Assembly (NCBI GenBank): GCA_010405405.1
Contig: MU004234.1
Coordinates: 2,213,988 to 2,277,987, forward strand
Origin: Microthyrium microscopicum
Taxonomy: Eukaryota; Ascomycota; Dothideomycetes; Microthyriales; Microthyriaceae
Reading direction: 5' to 3'
DNA length: 64,000 bases
The position numbers were made by a program, and so were the translations under genes. How positions within the stretch are numbered: the stretch's first letter is position 1; each line of letters opens with the position of its first letter. Shown here in pieces: positions 11,317 through 22,995 of this stretch. Under the pieces are notes generated by a model that was given only the letters and a program-made list of their open reading frames with translations, made no database searches and was not told the DNA's origin.

Positions 11317-12079
11317 TTACATGGAAGCCTTAAGAGATGCAAACACATCAGCACTCTTCCCGAGGTATCTCTGCTCAGCCGTCTTCCAACTGATAACGCT
11401 CCAGATATTCTCAACATAGGCCGCCTTGCCATTCAGATACTGACCGGTCATGTTAGCAACGCGGCCATCAACCTCAGGGGTTTACAAATCAATACCTGCA
11501 AATAATATGCGTGTTCCCACATATCAACTCCAAAGAGAGGCACCTCGCCAGCTCCAACTACAGGATCCTGGTCTTTTGTGGTGACGATTCCAATGCGACC
11601 ATTCTCGTTGTCAAATCTGACTAACCAACCCCATCCACTGCCTTGGATTCCTAGAAGAGCTGCGTTGAACTTGTCCTTGAATGCTTTCTCACTGCCGAAC
11701 GTGGCTTTGATGGCCTCACTTAGCTTGGGTGCTGCATTGATCTTGGTATCTAGCGATGATGGGGGTGCGAGGTTTTGCCAGAAGAGTGAGTGGTTGATAT
11801 GGCCGCCACCATGAAATCGCAGCGCAGGCTGAAGTTGAATTTGGGTTGGGATATCATTGTTCGCCTGAGCAGTGGCAAGTGACTTTGCCGCGTTATTCAG
11901 GTTCGTAACGTATGTCTGGTGATGTTTGCTATGGTGTAGCTCCATTATCTGGGCCGAGATGGCCGGCTCCAATGCCTGTGACCCGAGTTAGAACTACATC
12001 GGATGCAACATCAACCTCATTTTAGTCTCACGTTATAGGCATAAGGAAGCTTTGGTAGTGTGTAAGTAGTGGCTGCCAT
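11317..12079 (-). CDS. Manganese superoxide dismutase, no presequence
   Basis: Converts superoxide to peroxide and oxygen. Exons 12079-12032, 11975-11496 and 11439-11317 encode 216 residues. The protein begins MAATTYTLPKLPYAYN-ALEPAIS, so the mature-type N-terminus starts at residue 2 and no mitochondrial leader is visible. The Mn/Fe-SOD signatures are present: HHSKHHQTYV, GGGHINHSLFW, GSGWGWLV, the metal-binding DMWEHAYYLQ and, in exon 3, a Tyr-rich VENIWSVISW. Both introns (56 nt each) have normal borders. Without a leader the enzyme is probably cytosolic, as known for some fungi. A leader on an unseen upstream exon is the alternative. Confidence 0.95.
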
Positions 12080-12527
12080 ATTGAATGTACTCAAAAGGCG
12101 TGGACGGTGGTTGTATGATGAGGTGGTTTTTTGATAGAGAAAATAACGTGCTCGCAGGATCAAGTTTTACGAAAAGAGTCAGTTGAGCTTATATTTATCT
12201 TCTCAATTTTGTTGTTGAACGGTTCGGAAATTTTTGTATGTCTTTCCAGGGTTTGAGCACGTATTCCAGGCCGATAAATATGCTCAAAACTTTCTCATCT
12301 TTAACTTGCTCATGGCCCAAACCTGCGCGTTTTTGCTCACTCGGTCCCAGAATCGACACAAGACTCCGAAGACCCCGAAGTCTCCGATGGGACAAAATGT
12401 GGAACGCAACCATATCGATGGAGCGTTTAAGATCTTTATAATGCGTTGTTCAATAAAAGCCTATCACCGCCGTTGCTCCTGGGAGATTCCATACTGAATA
12501 TCACCTTCTGGCCAACAGTATATCAAC
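12080..12527. other. Region between MnSOD and the small orphan gene
   Basis: Holds the MnSOD promoter on the minus strand and probably that of the following + strand gene. Short overlapping frames around 12234-12497 lack support. Confidence 0.4.
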
Positions 12528-12991
12528 ATGTGTGGAGACTCGAGCAGACAAAGCGAAGGAGGAGCAATCGCTATCCTCCAGACCATCAATCAAATACACC
12601 AACCACAGCACACCACAAACTCCGAGCTCCGCTTCCATACAGATCATAACACTCTGTACGCCAACCGCATATCATACACCAGTCGGGATGCCGGCATCCC
12701 CACTGACTTCTTTGTAGTCATACAGTAAGTCACCAGCTCCCGACCTATATTGATTGCTAAAATTTGCATAGCAAACAAGGCGATATGACGAAGCCAATCA
12801 ACGCAGCCGAATACTTGCACAAGCTACATTTCCTTCCAAGCAGCGTCGACTCGTCAGGCACGAGATCTCTGAAGCTTGATAACCCATTACAAATAAGCCC
12901 TGGCGGTGAAGGGGTAATTGGTCGCCGAGTTTTGCTGTATGAATCATCTGGTCAGAGTCCGCTGGCCGAGGGTCTGATAGGGTGGAACTGA
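12528..12991 (+). CDS. Small hypothetical protein, two exons
   Basis: I do not recognise this protein. Exon 1 (12528-12724) and exon 2 (12772-12991) join in phase through a 47-nt intron with GTAAGT, a GCTAA-type branch site and a GCATAG acceptor, giving 138 residues. The product starts MCGDSSRQSEGGAIAILQ and reads through the splice as FFVVIHKQGDMTKPINAAEY. No signal peptide, membrane segment or Cys pattern is visible. Intact phase across a consensus intron is the main argument that it is real. An upstream exon is possible because the start context is weak. Confidence 0.5.
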
Positions 12992-13482
12992 GCTATGATG
13001 GTGCAAAGGGAACTACAAGTGAGCATAATGAGTGGCACGCTCCTATTTACTGTGATGGCTCCATGTTTCTAAAAGAAGGGGATGGCTTGATTATCATCAC
13101 AGTGTGTCCCATTATTCGTCCATGCTTTTATGCACCCAACGTCGAGTGAAAATTCGAGACCGATGGCGGCCGGAGAGTTTTAGGGAGGCTGATGGAGGAT
13201 GCCAACGATTTGTCCGGTGGTCAGAGAACATTGGCAGTCGTCCGAATGTACCTATGAACCCTCCTCAAGGGTTTTTTTCGTGAGGTCAAAATAAGGTTAT
13301 ATACCCACGTTGGCGTTAGGGCCACGTGGTCATGCGATGTCCTGGTTTGGAAGGCACGATACAAATCTCGAGTTGAGGGTTGCCATACGAATGCGGTTGC
13401 CTCGGTTTATTTGCTATATCATAATCATGCATCAATTCATGCTGCTGCTATAGCTTTCGCAGCTGTAATAATCCACGCTAGT
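12992..13482. other. Convergent intergenic region
   Basis: Lies between the 3' ends of the small orphan gene and SEC28. Nothing else is recognisable; a short T run sits near 13270. Confidence 0.4.
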
Positions 13483-14477
13483 CTATGCTTTTACCTTTGG
13501 GGTCCATCTTTCCGCAGCCTTGTCGAATTCAGACTTTTTCTCGGCCAAGTCTAGTAAAAGCTGATGGTTGGGATTTGACTTTTGAAGCGCCTTCTTTTGC
13601 TCTGCGACATCTTTGCCGGCAATCGTATTTAGAACGATTAGGTTGGCCAGTACGTCCGCATTGTCGGCATCTAGCCCTTGAGCTTGTTCGAACGCTGCTT
13701 CTGACTCTTGTAATCTACCAAGATGGAGCTCGGATATGGCCTGGCTAGTGAGGGACTGAACGGATTGTGTAGCTTCTGCTTGGGCCAGCTCTTCAAACAC
13801 GTAGTACGCTGCCTGGTACTTTTCTCCACCCTGGCGCAAGAAGTCAGCATACCATAGTTGTAGTCTCAACGTGTCGCACTCACCTCTCTCATCCCTATCC
13901 ACGACTCTGCGATGTTGACCAGCAAGTTATCCTGTGCCCATTTTCTTGCCGCTGTTGCTGCCTTCTTGGCCAGATCCAGACGATTCCTCGAAAGCTCGAT
14001 TTGAACAATGACGGCCACCCTGTTCAACATCAGTTCTGAATTTCAGTCGCCAATTGATCTGCCCTACACGTCTAAGCTGCCCTGATGTTTTGCTAGCAAA
14101 GCTAGAGCTTCATCCACCTTACCAGCACTCGCCAGCACAGTGCCACATAGTATTTCCACGTTCATGTTCTCCCCTTGCGACTCAGCGAGCTTCTCCGCTT
14201 TTGCCAATGCCGGCGAGCTCTCTGATGGCTTTTTGAAGTATTCGGCCGCAATGGCAGCTGCAGCATAGTCGGGCTGGGATTTCCCTTTGGCTTCTGATGC
14301 GACTTCGTCATATTGATGCAGAGCTAGGCGGGCGCGCAATTGAAGGAGATGTGCGGGGAGTGTATATTCGGAGGAGAAGGAAGAGCTGTCCCAATCGACG
14401 ACATTTTGGTATTGTCCCTGGTGGAAGGCATTGTGTATCAAGGCGAGCTCGCCGTCGGCGCTGTATGGATCGGACAT
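13483..14477 (-). CDS. SEC28: Coatomer subunit epsilon (epsilon-COP)
   Basis: A subunit of the COPI coat that stabilises alpha-COP during Golgi-to-ER transport. Exons 14477-14068, 14019-13884 and 13830-13483 join in phase to 297 residues, the usual length. The start is MSDPYSADGELALIHNAF; an upstream in-frame ATG (14501) would add eight non-conserved residues. The body is helical and TPR-like: HQYDEVASEAKGK, VVAVIVQIELSRNRLDLAKK (splice 1), QVLFEELAQ-like repeats in exon 3 and a C-terminal SNPNHQLLLDLAEKKSEFDKA. Introns are 48 and 53 nt. Confidence 0.93.
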
Positions 14478-15456
14478 TATCGTAATAGGATCGAGAAGCA
14501 AAGTGGTGCTGAATATCGAATGAGCATCTTGTTGCCAAATATGAGGTTGGCAAAATACGCTAGTCCGTAATCTAGTGTAGTTAACCAGTGCCTGGCTGAC
14601 ACAGCGCTGTAGTTCTTTCTATTGGCCATCGACCTAGCTGGCGCAGAGGTTTTGCTTACATAATCTTCTACCCCTTTTTCGCCTTTCAAATTCCAACTCC
14701 CCTATCCTCAATAATCCATTCCCACCAAGAGCTCGTTTACATAGATTTGGGCCTGGCACGATCTCACCTCAAACACATCATTTCCTTATGGTGTGGGCTT
14801 GATAAATCACTTTGATCTCCAAGGAGACTCTTGGAAGTCTAGACTGTGTGCTATCTACCCCGAGCGCCAGATGTCAATGAACCAAATTGCAAAGTCTTCT
14901 TGAAATTTCTCAGGAACTGTTGATTAAGCATTTTGATATCTAAGGAGAACTTTGCCCATGAGATATTTTGGTACCTTAGAACACCACTCTCACGCGTGGT
15001 ACCATTGACAACCTCAAGGATTGCGTTTGTTTCCAGTACTAATGCCAATTTCTAGGACCTTGAAAACTTGTACGCAAATGCCCGAGCAATCCTCTGGATA
15101 GCCGTCGCCCTGCAATTTTCCAAAAGGGCACATCGATTACAGCGACTATGTCGAACATCGAGCCCCTCTTCCTCATATTGGACGCTTTTTAGCACAACAA
15201 CCCATCAGTCGGCCCTATCTCCATCGTGAACCAATCTAGAACGATTTCTCATTTAATCTTGATTAACAGTTTACACCCTCTTGTTACTGAATAGTCCTTC
15301 ACTTGAAAAGCTCACTTGTTTCTGTGATGAAGGACGATCGGTGTTCCTGACTCTTCGATATGCCAGTGGAGGCTCTGCCCCAACTAGCACCAGTCCATGC
15401 TCGATGAAACGAACCATAGATATGTTGATTGACAAGATGTGCAACCAGTCTGGGTG
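14478..15456. other. Intergenic
   Basis: SEC28 promoter side, then sequence without a supported gene. Open frames are short and conflict between strands. Confidence 0.4.
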
Positions 15457-15999
15457 ATGTACTTTCATTTTGAAAGCACATCTAAATCATCCTCCTGCAA
15501 TGTTACCCACTATCAGCATTCCCATTCTCCTCCTAGGTATGTCTACTGCTTATATCTCTAAGTTGACTATATCGCTGGGGGCTATTCTGAACTAGCGGCT
15601 TCCAATTTGACAATTACGATATTAGCCTTCATACATGCTTTGAACATGGCGAGCCTTTCCGGAACCATACTGCCGAAACCATGGCTGAAAATGATCCGAT
15701 TCTTCAAGTGGACGTTTGTTACGCATTCGTGCGCAAATGGGGAAGGGTTTGTCGAGAGGCTCTCTAAGCAATGATGCAGGCATATTACCTCCTAGGACAG
15801 AGTAACTTCCATGCGGCAATGTTCAGGTGCTTCCTAGGTACAATCCGACTTGGCAACGACTACATACACTTCTCAAAAGCTGGCAGAAGGGCTGTATTCA
15901 GATTGCTTGGACCCCACGAGTTCAAAGACTGGAAACTTTACTTTGGAGATGAGTGGCAACCGCTCAATGTACTACCTCCAGTCTGGGGAAGGTAGCTAA
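15457..15999 (+). CDS. Doubtful spliced orphan gene or gene relic
   Basis: Three pieces, 15457-15536, 15596-15746 and 15838-15999, can be joined in phase to a 130-residue product. Its middle reads FDNYDISLHTCFEHGEPF and AENDPILQVDVCYAFVRKWG, and its end reads CLDPTSSKTGNFTLEMSGN. The composition looks protein-like and has a few Cys. A different frame at 15501 starts MLPTISIPILLL, which resembles a signal peptide, but it joins exon 2 out of phase with the stretch above. Either the start is wrong or this is a decayed secreted-protein gene. No family is recognised. Confidence 0.28.
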
Positions 16000-17931
16000 T
16001 TCAGTCAGTAGCTCAACCCTAGTATATCTGCTAGATGCGCAGGTACTTGCGATGAAAATGAGGCGAATTCTATTTCTAGATCAACAAAGTACCTTTGTAA
16101 CAGTACATGTTTCGTCCAAATTCTGAAGCATAAAAGTCTCTTCTTTTGGACCCTGTATCAGATCAAACTTATCTACGATAGAAAGACTCCTAAGCATTCT
16201 TGACATGAGCCTTTGCCTCTCAGTCATATTCGCCCACTCGAACGCGGGATGAGTATCGCGACAAATTACGACCTGCGGGATCAACATCTGCTGAATATGG
16301 GTAGGGATACAAGCAGTAACGTGATACCCTGGCAGCAAAGCGATCTCCACTTCTCAAAATGCTGTAATAAGTACACCATGATATCAAAACATGATCCCCA
16401 AGGCAGCCTGTTTCAAGTTTACAGAGTGCTTTCACGATTTATATCGCATTCGTACCAATGACAGCATGCGCGACCTGAGCTAACTCTCTTGAACATGTGA
16501 AACCAGATTTTTCTTGTTAGCTTTTCTATATTCTTATATTCTCAAGAACCAAGACAATGGTCTGAAATAGACTTAACATCGGGGCACGCTGAAGTTGAAG
16601 CGCACCTTAAGTCTCGCTACGGTTGTGAAAGAAGTATTTGAAGCCTAGGTAAGTGCATATTATACAGTACCTAGATAAGTACCAGCAGACTTTTCCAAAA
16701 GATCTTCATGTGTCAAGGGTTGCAGTCCATGCGACAGTCAATCAATAGTGAAGAATCCGATATGACCCAAATAGCTCACAGAAAGTTTACTCTAGTGTTC
16801 GTTTTTGTTAGCCGGGCTCAAGAAGAGCCGCAATATAGACAAGCTTAATAGCTACGGGCCCTGTACTAGTCTGACTGGCAGCCAAGGGTTTGACTCTTCT
16901 CCGGTTGTACTGTGGTATATTGAGTACCCGAGGAAGTTCGTGTGTTTCAGATAGCTGTTGAACCATCGCTCGATGAGGCCGATGCGCTTTTCAACAATGT
17001 ACACCAAGTGACCCTAACTACACCCTAAAGCCCAAAATACATGGAACCTGCCAAGACACTGAAAAAGTATTCAGCAAAATTGGATAACCTGGATAAAAAG
17101 ATATTGCAGGCGGGAATATCGATGTAGTATACAAGGAACAATGGATTGTGGAGAAGAATTACAAGCAAATGAACTCACCAAACTCGCATCTTTGACTAAG
17201 TTTGTTTCAAGCAAGACATTGTATGCATAGAATTGATATCGAAACAAGTTACCAATAGACCCCAAGATTGTCAAGATCAAGAAACGAAACTCTTTAGTCA
17301 CGTTTTTTTGAGTTTTGTGGAGGCGCCACCTTTCGTCCTGACTCCTTACTTCATCCGAACTTCGAGCTACGTCAACTTCTCGAGTAACCGACTATTGCTT
17401 TGACCTATATCCAAATTCTCCAAACCTATATCTTTCATCAAATAGCTCCAGTCTGCTCATCCTTGTGCCCTGGCCGCAATGACATGAGCTGTTCGGAGAA
17501 GCATTGATCAATATAATCGGGCTAGGATTGACGTCAAATCACATTGTTACTACCAAAGGTCAATCAAGCTCTTCAGCGATCAGACTGAATTGATCTTTCG
17601 CCCTAGCTAAGTAGATCGATTGATAGACGAACAAACCTGGTTCTATATGAAAGCTTGATTAGACGGACACTACCATATTTGAGCATGCTTCTGTTTTCAT
17701 GGCCCTATTATTCGGTGATCTTAAGATTGATCACCTCAGTCTATCAAGGTAAGGTGGTCTTAGCCTGCATCACGTTAATCTTATCTGCCACACTCAGCAT
17801 GGGTATGAGCTTTGCGAGAAACTTCTGTCACCATTGAATTGGTATATATCCTTTCAGGGTCCCCGTTCCACATTTGTTTCGTCATTGTTGTACTGCCGAG
17901 CATGTTTACAGTTGGATCAATACGATAGAGA
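16000..17931. other. Gene-poor stretch upstream of GH76
   Basis: About 1.9 kb with no supported gene. A TATATAT at 17843-17849, some 90 bp before the GH76 ATG, is a plausible TATA element for that gene. A minus-strand frame near 16100-16350 was considered and left out. Confidence 0.4.
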
Positions 17932-19161
17932 ATGTTCTGGTGCTCACTTCTCACATTCGCTTTAGCACTCACGAATCAAAGCTTGGCTCTCAGTCAGGCT
18001 GAATACCAAACCAATGCTGTAGCAGCAAGCAGCGCCCTCATGGGCTGGTACAATCAAACGAATGGACTTTTCCAGACGACAGACTGGTGGAACGCTGCTA
18101 GCGCAATCACCACACTGGCTATGCTGACCAAGGTCAACCCACAAATGGAATTTGTCACCAAGAAAATATGGAACAACACCTACTACAACGCACAAAAACA
18201 CAACCTCTACCAAGAAAGGGCCACTCCAGACAGCATTGGGCCCAGTAATTCCTCAACACCTGGTCAGCATGAGCCAACGATACGCTCTTTCAACAAACAC
18301 AACACATACCACAAACGACCAGTCCGGTCGATACGAGAGAAACGAGCGTTGTTAGCAGAATGGGTGATGGAGCCGAAAGGATTCCTGAACGGATTTTACG
18401 ATGATGAGGGGTGGTGGGCTCTGGCTTGGTTGAATGTTTATGATATTTCGCGCAACAAAGATCATCTCCTCGCCGCCACAGATATTTTTAATGACATGGT
18501 TAGCACTGGATACAACGCGACTTGTGGGGGAATCTGGTGGAACAAGAAAAGAAACTACAACTCGGCAATTTCCAACGAGCTGTTCCTCAGTGTAGCTGCT
18601 CACTTGGCCACGCGCGTTGACAACAAAGACTACTATGTCAACTGGGCTAAGAGACAGTGGGACTGGTTCCAAAAGAGTGGTCTAATCAACAAGGACTACA
18701 ACATCAATGATGGTCTCGACACAGACTGCAAGAACAATGATGGAGTTGTATGGTCATACAACCAAGGGGTCATCCTTGGAGCCCTATCCGAATTGTCGAA
18801 AGCTGATCGCAACAACACCTACCCCTACCTCGCAACAGCCAAGAAGATTGCACTTGCAGCGAAAAGCAAACTCGCAGATAAGAATGGTATTCTTCACGAC
18901 CATCGGGAACCAAACCTTGGCAATGATGGCAATCAGTTCAAGGGAGTCTTCGTCAGAAATCTTTGGCAACTATACGAGACAACCCAGGAACCATGGATGA
19001 AAACCTTCTTGCTCGATAACGCCAAAGCAGTTTGGCGCTCTGGTCGCAACACGACTACTAATCGTATGGGTCCTGTATGGTCGGGCCCTTATTATCCTGC
19101 GACAGCGGCAACCCACAGTTCAGCTCTCGATGTTCTTGTCGCCGCAGCAGGCGTTGCCTAA
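17932..19161 (+). CDS. Secreted GH76 alpha-1,6-mannanase (DCW1/DFG5-like)
   Basis: A glycoside hydrolase family 76 enzyme; fungal members act on alpha-1,6-mannan and GPI glycans at the cell wall. Intronless, 409 residues. A signal peptide covers about residues 1-20 (MFWCSLLTFALALTNQSLAL). The family blocks are DWWNAASAITTLA near 51, the catalytic Asp pair in YDDEGWWALAW near 156-166, CGGIWWN near 200, and VVWSYNQGVILGAL. The segment at about 95-145 (GPSNSSTPGQHEP... to ...IREKRALLAEW) is basic and low in complexity, and I cannot align it to the family by eye. No hydrophobic C-terminus for a GPI anchor is visible, unlike Dcw1/Dfg5, so this is probably a soluble paralogue. Several N-glycosylation sites are present. 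Confidence 0.92.
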   Translation: MFWCSLLTFALALTNQSLALSQAEYQTNAVAASSALMGWYNQTNGLFQTTDWWNAASAITTLAMLTKVNPQMEFVTKKIWNNTYYNAQKHNLYQERATPDSIGPSNSSTPGQHEPTIRSFNKHNTYHKRPVRSIREKRALLAEWVMEPKGFLNGFYDDEGWWALAWLNVYDISRNKDHLLAATDIFNDMVSTGYNATCGGIWWNKKRNYNSAISNELFLSVAAHLATRVDNKDYYVNWAKRQWDWFQKSGLINKDYNINDGLDTDCKNNDGVVWSYNQGVILGALSELSKADRNNTYPYLATAKKIALAAKSKLADKNGILHDHREPNLGNDGNQFKGVFVRNLWQLYETTQEPWMKTFLLDNAKAVWRSGRNTTTNRMGPVWSGPYYPATAATHSSALDVLVAAAGVA

Positions 19162-21282
19162 CGTTCTCACGGCCGGGGATAAAGAGTCACTATTTCCTAT
19201 ACAAAACTTGTCTTTTAATATGGTTGGGGCTGGTTCCAACCGACATACTGCATGATAGAGGTCTGATACCCTAGTGGAGTAAAGGGTACTAGCTTGAGCC
19301 CTCCAGGTCGAAGACCAGGCCGCTCAATCTAGTACGCTCACCATATTTGGTGTCCCACTGCATTTACAACTCGCATTTGCATCATATTCTTGTAACCTAT
19401 GTTATTTATGTACATATATTTGATATCCCACACTACACGACAGATCTTTGGTCTGCCAAAATACAGATTTTTCCACAATTCATCCCTTGATTGTCGTTGA
19501 AAAAACATTTACTAGGGCATAATCCTCCGCGGGTAAACGGCAGCTGTCAATCCTGTGCTGACGCCAGTCAACAAGCCGATCATAGGTCGGGCATGCTAAA
19601 GCCTTGACCATTCGGCATGAATTACTTGAATATAACTGGTTCCATGGCGCCTATTTCGGTACAAGGGTTTTGATGTGCTCAAGTCCTCTCTGATATTCCT
19701 AACCCCTGAGCCCACAAGGCTGAACCCGGCGTCTAAATTAAAAGTATAAAGAGCTTAAACATGTTACAGGGTTCATCAATCGACGTCATATCTGCCATCG
19801 ATATGAAGCAAAGACCGCTCAGAGAGTAGTAGTGTATTTATTCGTCGTAAGATTCGATGGTTCTCGGTCTTAGATCAGCAAAGATCGCCGATTTATGATA
19901 TGGACAATCCTTCAATTCGCAATACCGGACTCCAAATCATGCCATTCTGAATGGGTAATATTGGAATGAGCCTGGTTAATTTTAGTCCACGGACCGGCAC
20001 TTGTGTCTCACTGAGGCTAGTAGAGGCAGCTAGGTACTGGTACCTGTCTCCAATACAGAGACTTTTCCTTAGTCTTGCCTATTCTTGGTCCATAACATCC
20101 TCCAGAAACTGCAAGAAACATTCGCTCCGGCGAGCACCTCATCAGGCACGGGATCTTTTTGGAAAAGTCGCCGTGGTGGTTCATTAATTCCAACTGGCAT
20201 GATCCGCACACAATATCCGATGCTAAGGTTGAGAACGTCATCTTTGAAGACCGGAACCAGTGCAAGCTCTGGCCTCGTCGATTGATGAATTTGGCTGTCC
20301 ATGAACTCCATTTGCAGATACTGGACCGACCACATGCCAAGAAGCACGCGACAGAGTTCTGAGCCTTCCATATTGCTTCTTTCAACGGCTACGAGACGTC
20401 TTTAGTGCACCATTCCATCGGGTAATACAAATTTGAGCCTCTACGCTTAAATGATCCTCGCCTTCCGCTGCCTGTCCTTGTAAACATTTTTATCGTCCAT
20501 GGATAAGCAAACTGTCAACGTCATAACAACGTGGTACGGCAGTAAGACTGAGCTTTTGGCCGATGACCGACATCCAGGAAAGAATGCTCCTTTCGAGAAG
20601 AAACAGCGAGAATATTTCATCTCCTGTGCTTTCTTGACTTGCGGTCTTCTACGGCATTCTTATTGACGCACTCGGTCGGAAACGGCGCTCGTTGAGAAGT
20701 AGCCTCGGGAATGATAGATAGATTTCTTCTTCCTGGCATAATCTGAACAAGAGGACGAAGCTTAGAGCCGGCAATATTAGTGGGAGAATATTCCCGGAGA
20801 ATTCTTTCCTTTCCAGTGTCCACTGCACTCAATGTTCTTTAGGGAGATGCGCGGCAGCCAAACATGGCGGCTCATAATGGGCTGGTGGTATCAGCACCGT
20901 CACTGCAACTTCAAGGAATTCCACCCTCGAATATTTGAATATTTTAATTTCTGATTTTCTCTTCAAATTATGCTGTCTCTGATACTAAGCTTTACAAAAC
21001 CAAAACTCGTTGTGGCTACTGAAATAACGGCGATCTCAGAACAATACTTGTGACGGCATAATCATTCTAAATCTTCAGCAATGAGCCCACAAGGTTTGAT
21101 ACTTTTTCTTTCCATGAGCAACCACTAGAGTAAATATATTGTTATTATACAGTTATGCTGAACGAAATAGAAAAAGATTAAAGGAACTGCCCAAGTCTAC
21201 GATTGCCAGTGAGTACTTGGCATCTGGGCATACCAGCAACCAACATCAAATCAGATCCCACGCCAAAATAGATCGAGCACAC
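19162..21282. other. Gene-poor stretch
   Basis: 2.1 kb between the convergent GH76 and CBM18 genes. Frames of up to 122 codons occur on the minus strand near 20.0-20.4 kb, but they overlap frames of similar size on the other strand and show no motif. I see no gene. Confidence 0.4.
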
Positions 21283-22995
21283 CTAGAGACAAAATCGGGT
21301 TCCTGCGATCATAAAACAATAGTGAGACGGCTTAGGTAGGCTCATCGATGGGACGCCCCATCTATTGTTCCAAGACGCACCGTTAGCCGCGGTGGAAGCT
21401 GGCCAAGCAGTGGCAGGTGTTGGATTGGCCCAGCCGTTGGTGTATGGGCTGGGCACTGGAGTCGTGGAAGTGGCGAATGTTGATGGTTGTGTAAAGACTG
21501 GTACACTGGATGTAAACAATGATGGTGAAGAGAGTGGGACGCTGTTTGGTGTAGGGACTGAAGAGACTTGAATGGGGGTCACTTGATTCGTGGTGTCTGG
21601 CACTGATTGTGGATTGGTAGGTATTGGTGTCGCGGAGCTTGGGAAGTCTGTGAGAGTTGGAACGGATGACAATACAGTCGCCGACGGCGCAGATACAACA
21701 ATGTCGGTGGATCCACTTGATGATGGAGGAAATGCTGTGAACAGAGATGCCACCGGTGTTGTATCAGAGGCAGGTACCGTCAACGGCTGTGTTGGCTCGA
21801 TGGTTGATGATGATGGAAAGAAGTCGGTTATAACACTAATGACTGGGGTTGATTCCGAAGCTGAGGCTGGAGCTGTAGCAGTATCAGTTTCTGTCGTCGA
21901 CGTGCTGAATGCTGTCAACACTGTTTCGATAGGTGTGGTGGTGCCGGTAGCAATATCAGTATCCGTGGACAATGTGCTGAATGCTGTCAACACGGTTTCG
22001 ACAGGTGTGGTGGTGCCGGTAGCGGTATCGGTATCAGTATCTGTGGACAAAGTGCTGAATGCTGTCAACACAGTTTCAACAGGTGTAGTGGTGCTGGCCG
22101 GGGCGATTGCTGGGGACGTAGCAGTATCTACAGTATCTGTAGTCGATGGACCAAAACCCGTCAAAATGGTTTCGACCAAAGTCGTGCTGTCGGTAGGGGT
22201 AGATGCTGGAGAAGTGACGGAGTCCGTAGTTTCTGTCTCCGTGAACGATCTTGTGCTATATTCCGTTAAGATTGTCTCGATAGGGGTAGTGGTATCGGCA
22301 GGAGAAGTTGTAGCGGCGCCTACAGTACTCTCAGGAGTTGAAACTTCCGGAAGTGTAGTCACGCCAGTGGTAGAAGGCGTCTCCGTGGTAACAAGACTCT
22401 CAGTCGCTGGGCTCGTTTCAACAGCCGATGTGATCTCGGGGGTGGAAGTTGAGTCTGTGATATCAGGTGTTGTAGTTGAATCCGTGACATCAGGGATTGG
22501 GGTCGACGTAACATCAGGAGTCGTAGTTGAATCCGTGACATCGGGAGTTGGAGTCGTAGTAACATCGACCGTGGAGCCAATATCACCAGTCGGTGTCTCT
22601 GTCCATACAGGTGTAGCCGTCTCCGACCACACCGGTATACTCGTCTCAGTCCATCCCGTCGTCTCAGTCCCAGGTACCGGCACAACCACAGCCGTACTAG
22701 TAACAACAACAATCTCATCAGTCGAAGAGGGCGCCGTCGTCAACGCGCTCACACTTCCTCCACAAGTTCCAAAGCCCGTCTGACAGCCACTTGAACAGTA
22801 CTCATCAGTTCCACCACACCAACCATACTGGCTACAGCAATCACCGTACGCGCTTCCCGTACATACATGACCGCTTGCTCCACCACAAGTACCATCAGGA
22901 GATGGCGTTGTATAAGAGGGTGGTTCATCCCACGCAACAGGCGAAGCAGCCACAAGCGCAGAGAGGCCGAGGAGAATTGCTGGAGAGAAATGCAT
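21283..22995 (-). CDS. Chitin-binding (CBM18) Ser/Thr-rich wall or secreted protein
   Basis: Read from the ATG at 22995 (MHFSPAILLGLSALVAAS, a signal peptide) it has 570 residues; the frame runs 44 codons further upstream but those lack sense as a secreted start. Residues about 30-80 form one hevein-type chitin-binding domain with eight Cys (CGGASGHVCTG, GDCCSQYGWCGG, YCSSGCQ). The rest is Ser/Thr/Pro-rich, mucin-like and probably heavily O-glycosylated. It includes near-identical repeats of about 24-26 residues built around TTPVETVLTAFSTLSTDTD. The C-terminus (HYCFMIAGTRFCL) is not a clear GPI signal. It likely binds chitin in the wall. Repeat number may vary between strains. Confidence 0.88.
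   Translation of the reverse strand: MHFSPAILLGLSALVAASPVAWDEPPSYTTPSPDGTCGGASGHVCTGSAYGDCCSQYGWCGGTDEYCSSGCQTGFGTCGGSVSALTTAPSSTDEIVVVTSTAVVVPVPGTETTGWTETSIPVWSETATPVWTETPTGDIGSTVDVTTTPTPDVTDSTTTPDVTSTPIPDVTDSTTTPDITDSTSTPEITSAVETSPATESLVTTETPSTTGVTTLPEVSTPESTVGAATTSPADTTTPIETILTEYSTRSFTETETTDSVTSPASTPTDSTTLVETILTGFGPSTTDTVDTATSPAIAPASTTTPVETVLTAFSTLSTDTDTDTATGTTTPVETVLTAFSTLSTDTDIATGTTTPIETVLTAFSTSTTETDTATAPASASESTPVISVITDFFPSSSTIEPTQPLTVPASDTTPVASLFTAFPPSSSGSTDIVVSAPSATVLSSVPTLTDFPSSATPIPTNPQSVPDTTNQVTPIQVSSVPTPNSVPLSSPSLFTSSVPVFTQPSTFATSTTPVPSPYTNGWANPTPATAWPASTAANGASWNNRWGVPSMSLPKPSHYCFMIAGTRFCL
21885..22140 (-). repeat. In-frame coding repeats in the CBM18 protein
   Basis: The + strand segment GTGCTGAATGCTGTCAACAC recurs at 21902, 21974 and 22052, giving unit lengths of 72 and 78 bp (24 and 26 codons). 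Flanking copies are more diverged. Multiples of three keep the frame. Confidence 0.9.

Noticed and set aside
16081-16350. 89-codon minus-strand frame with protein-like composition
   Set aside because: No ATG in frame (starts at GTG after a stop) and no clear joining exon; too weak to list.
20017-20385. 122-codon minus-strand frame
   Set aside because: Overlaps other frames of similar size on both strands; no family motif.
21590-22783. 397-codon + strand frame, Val/Ser-rich
   Set aside because: It is the complement of the Ser/Thr-rich repeats of the CBM18 gene; the repeats keep several frames open. The minus-strand product has a signal peptide and a real domain.
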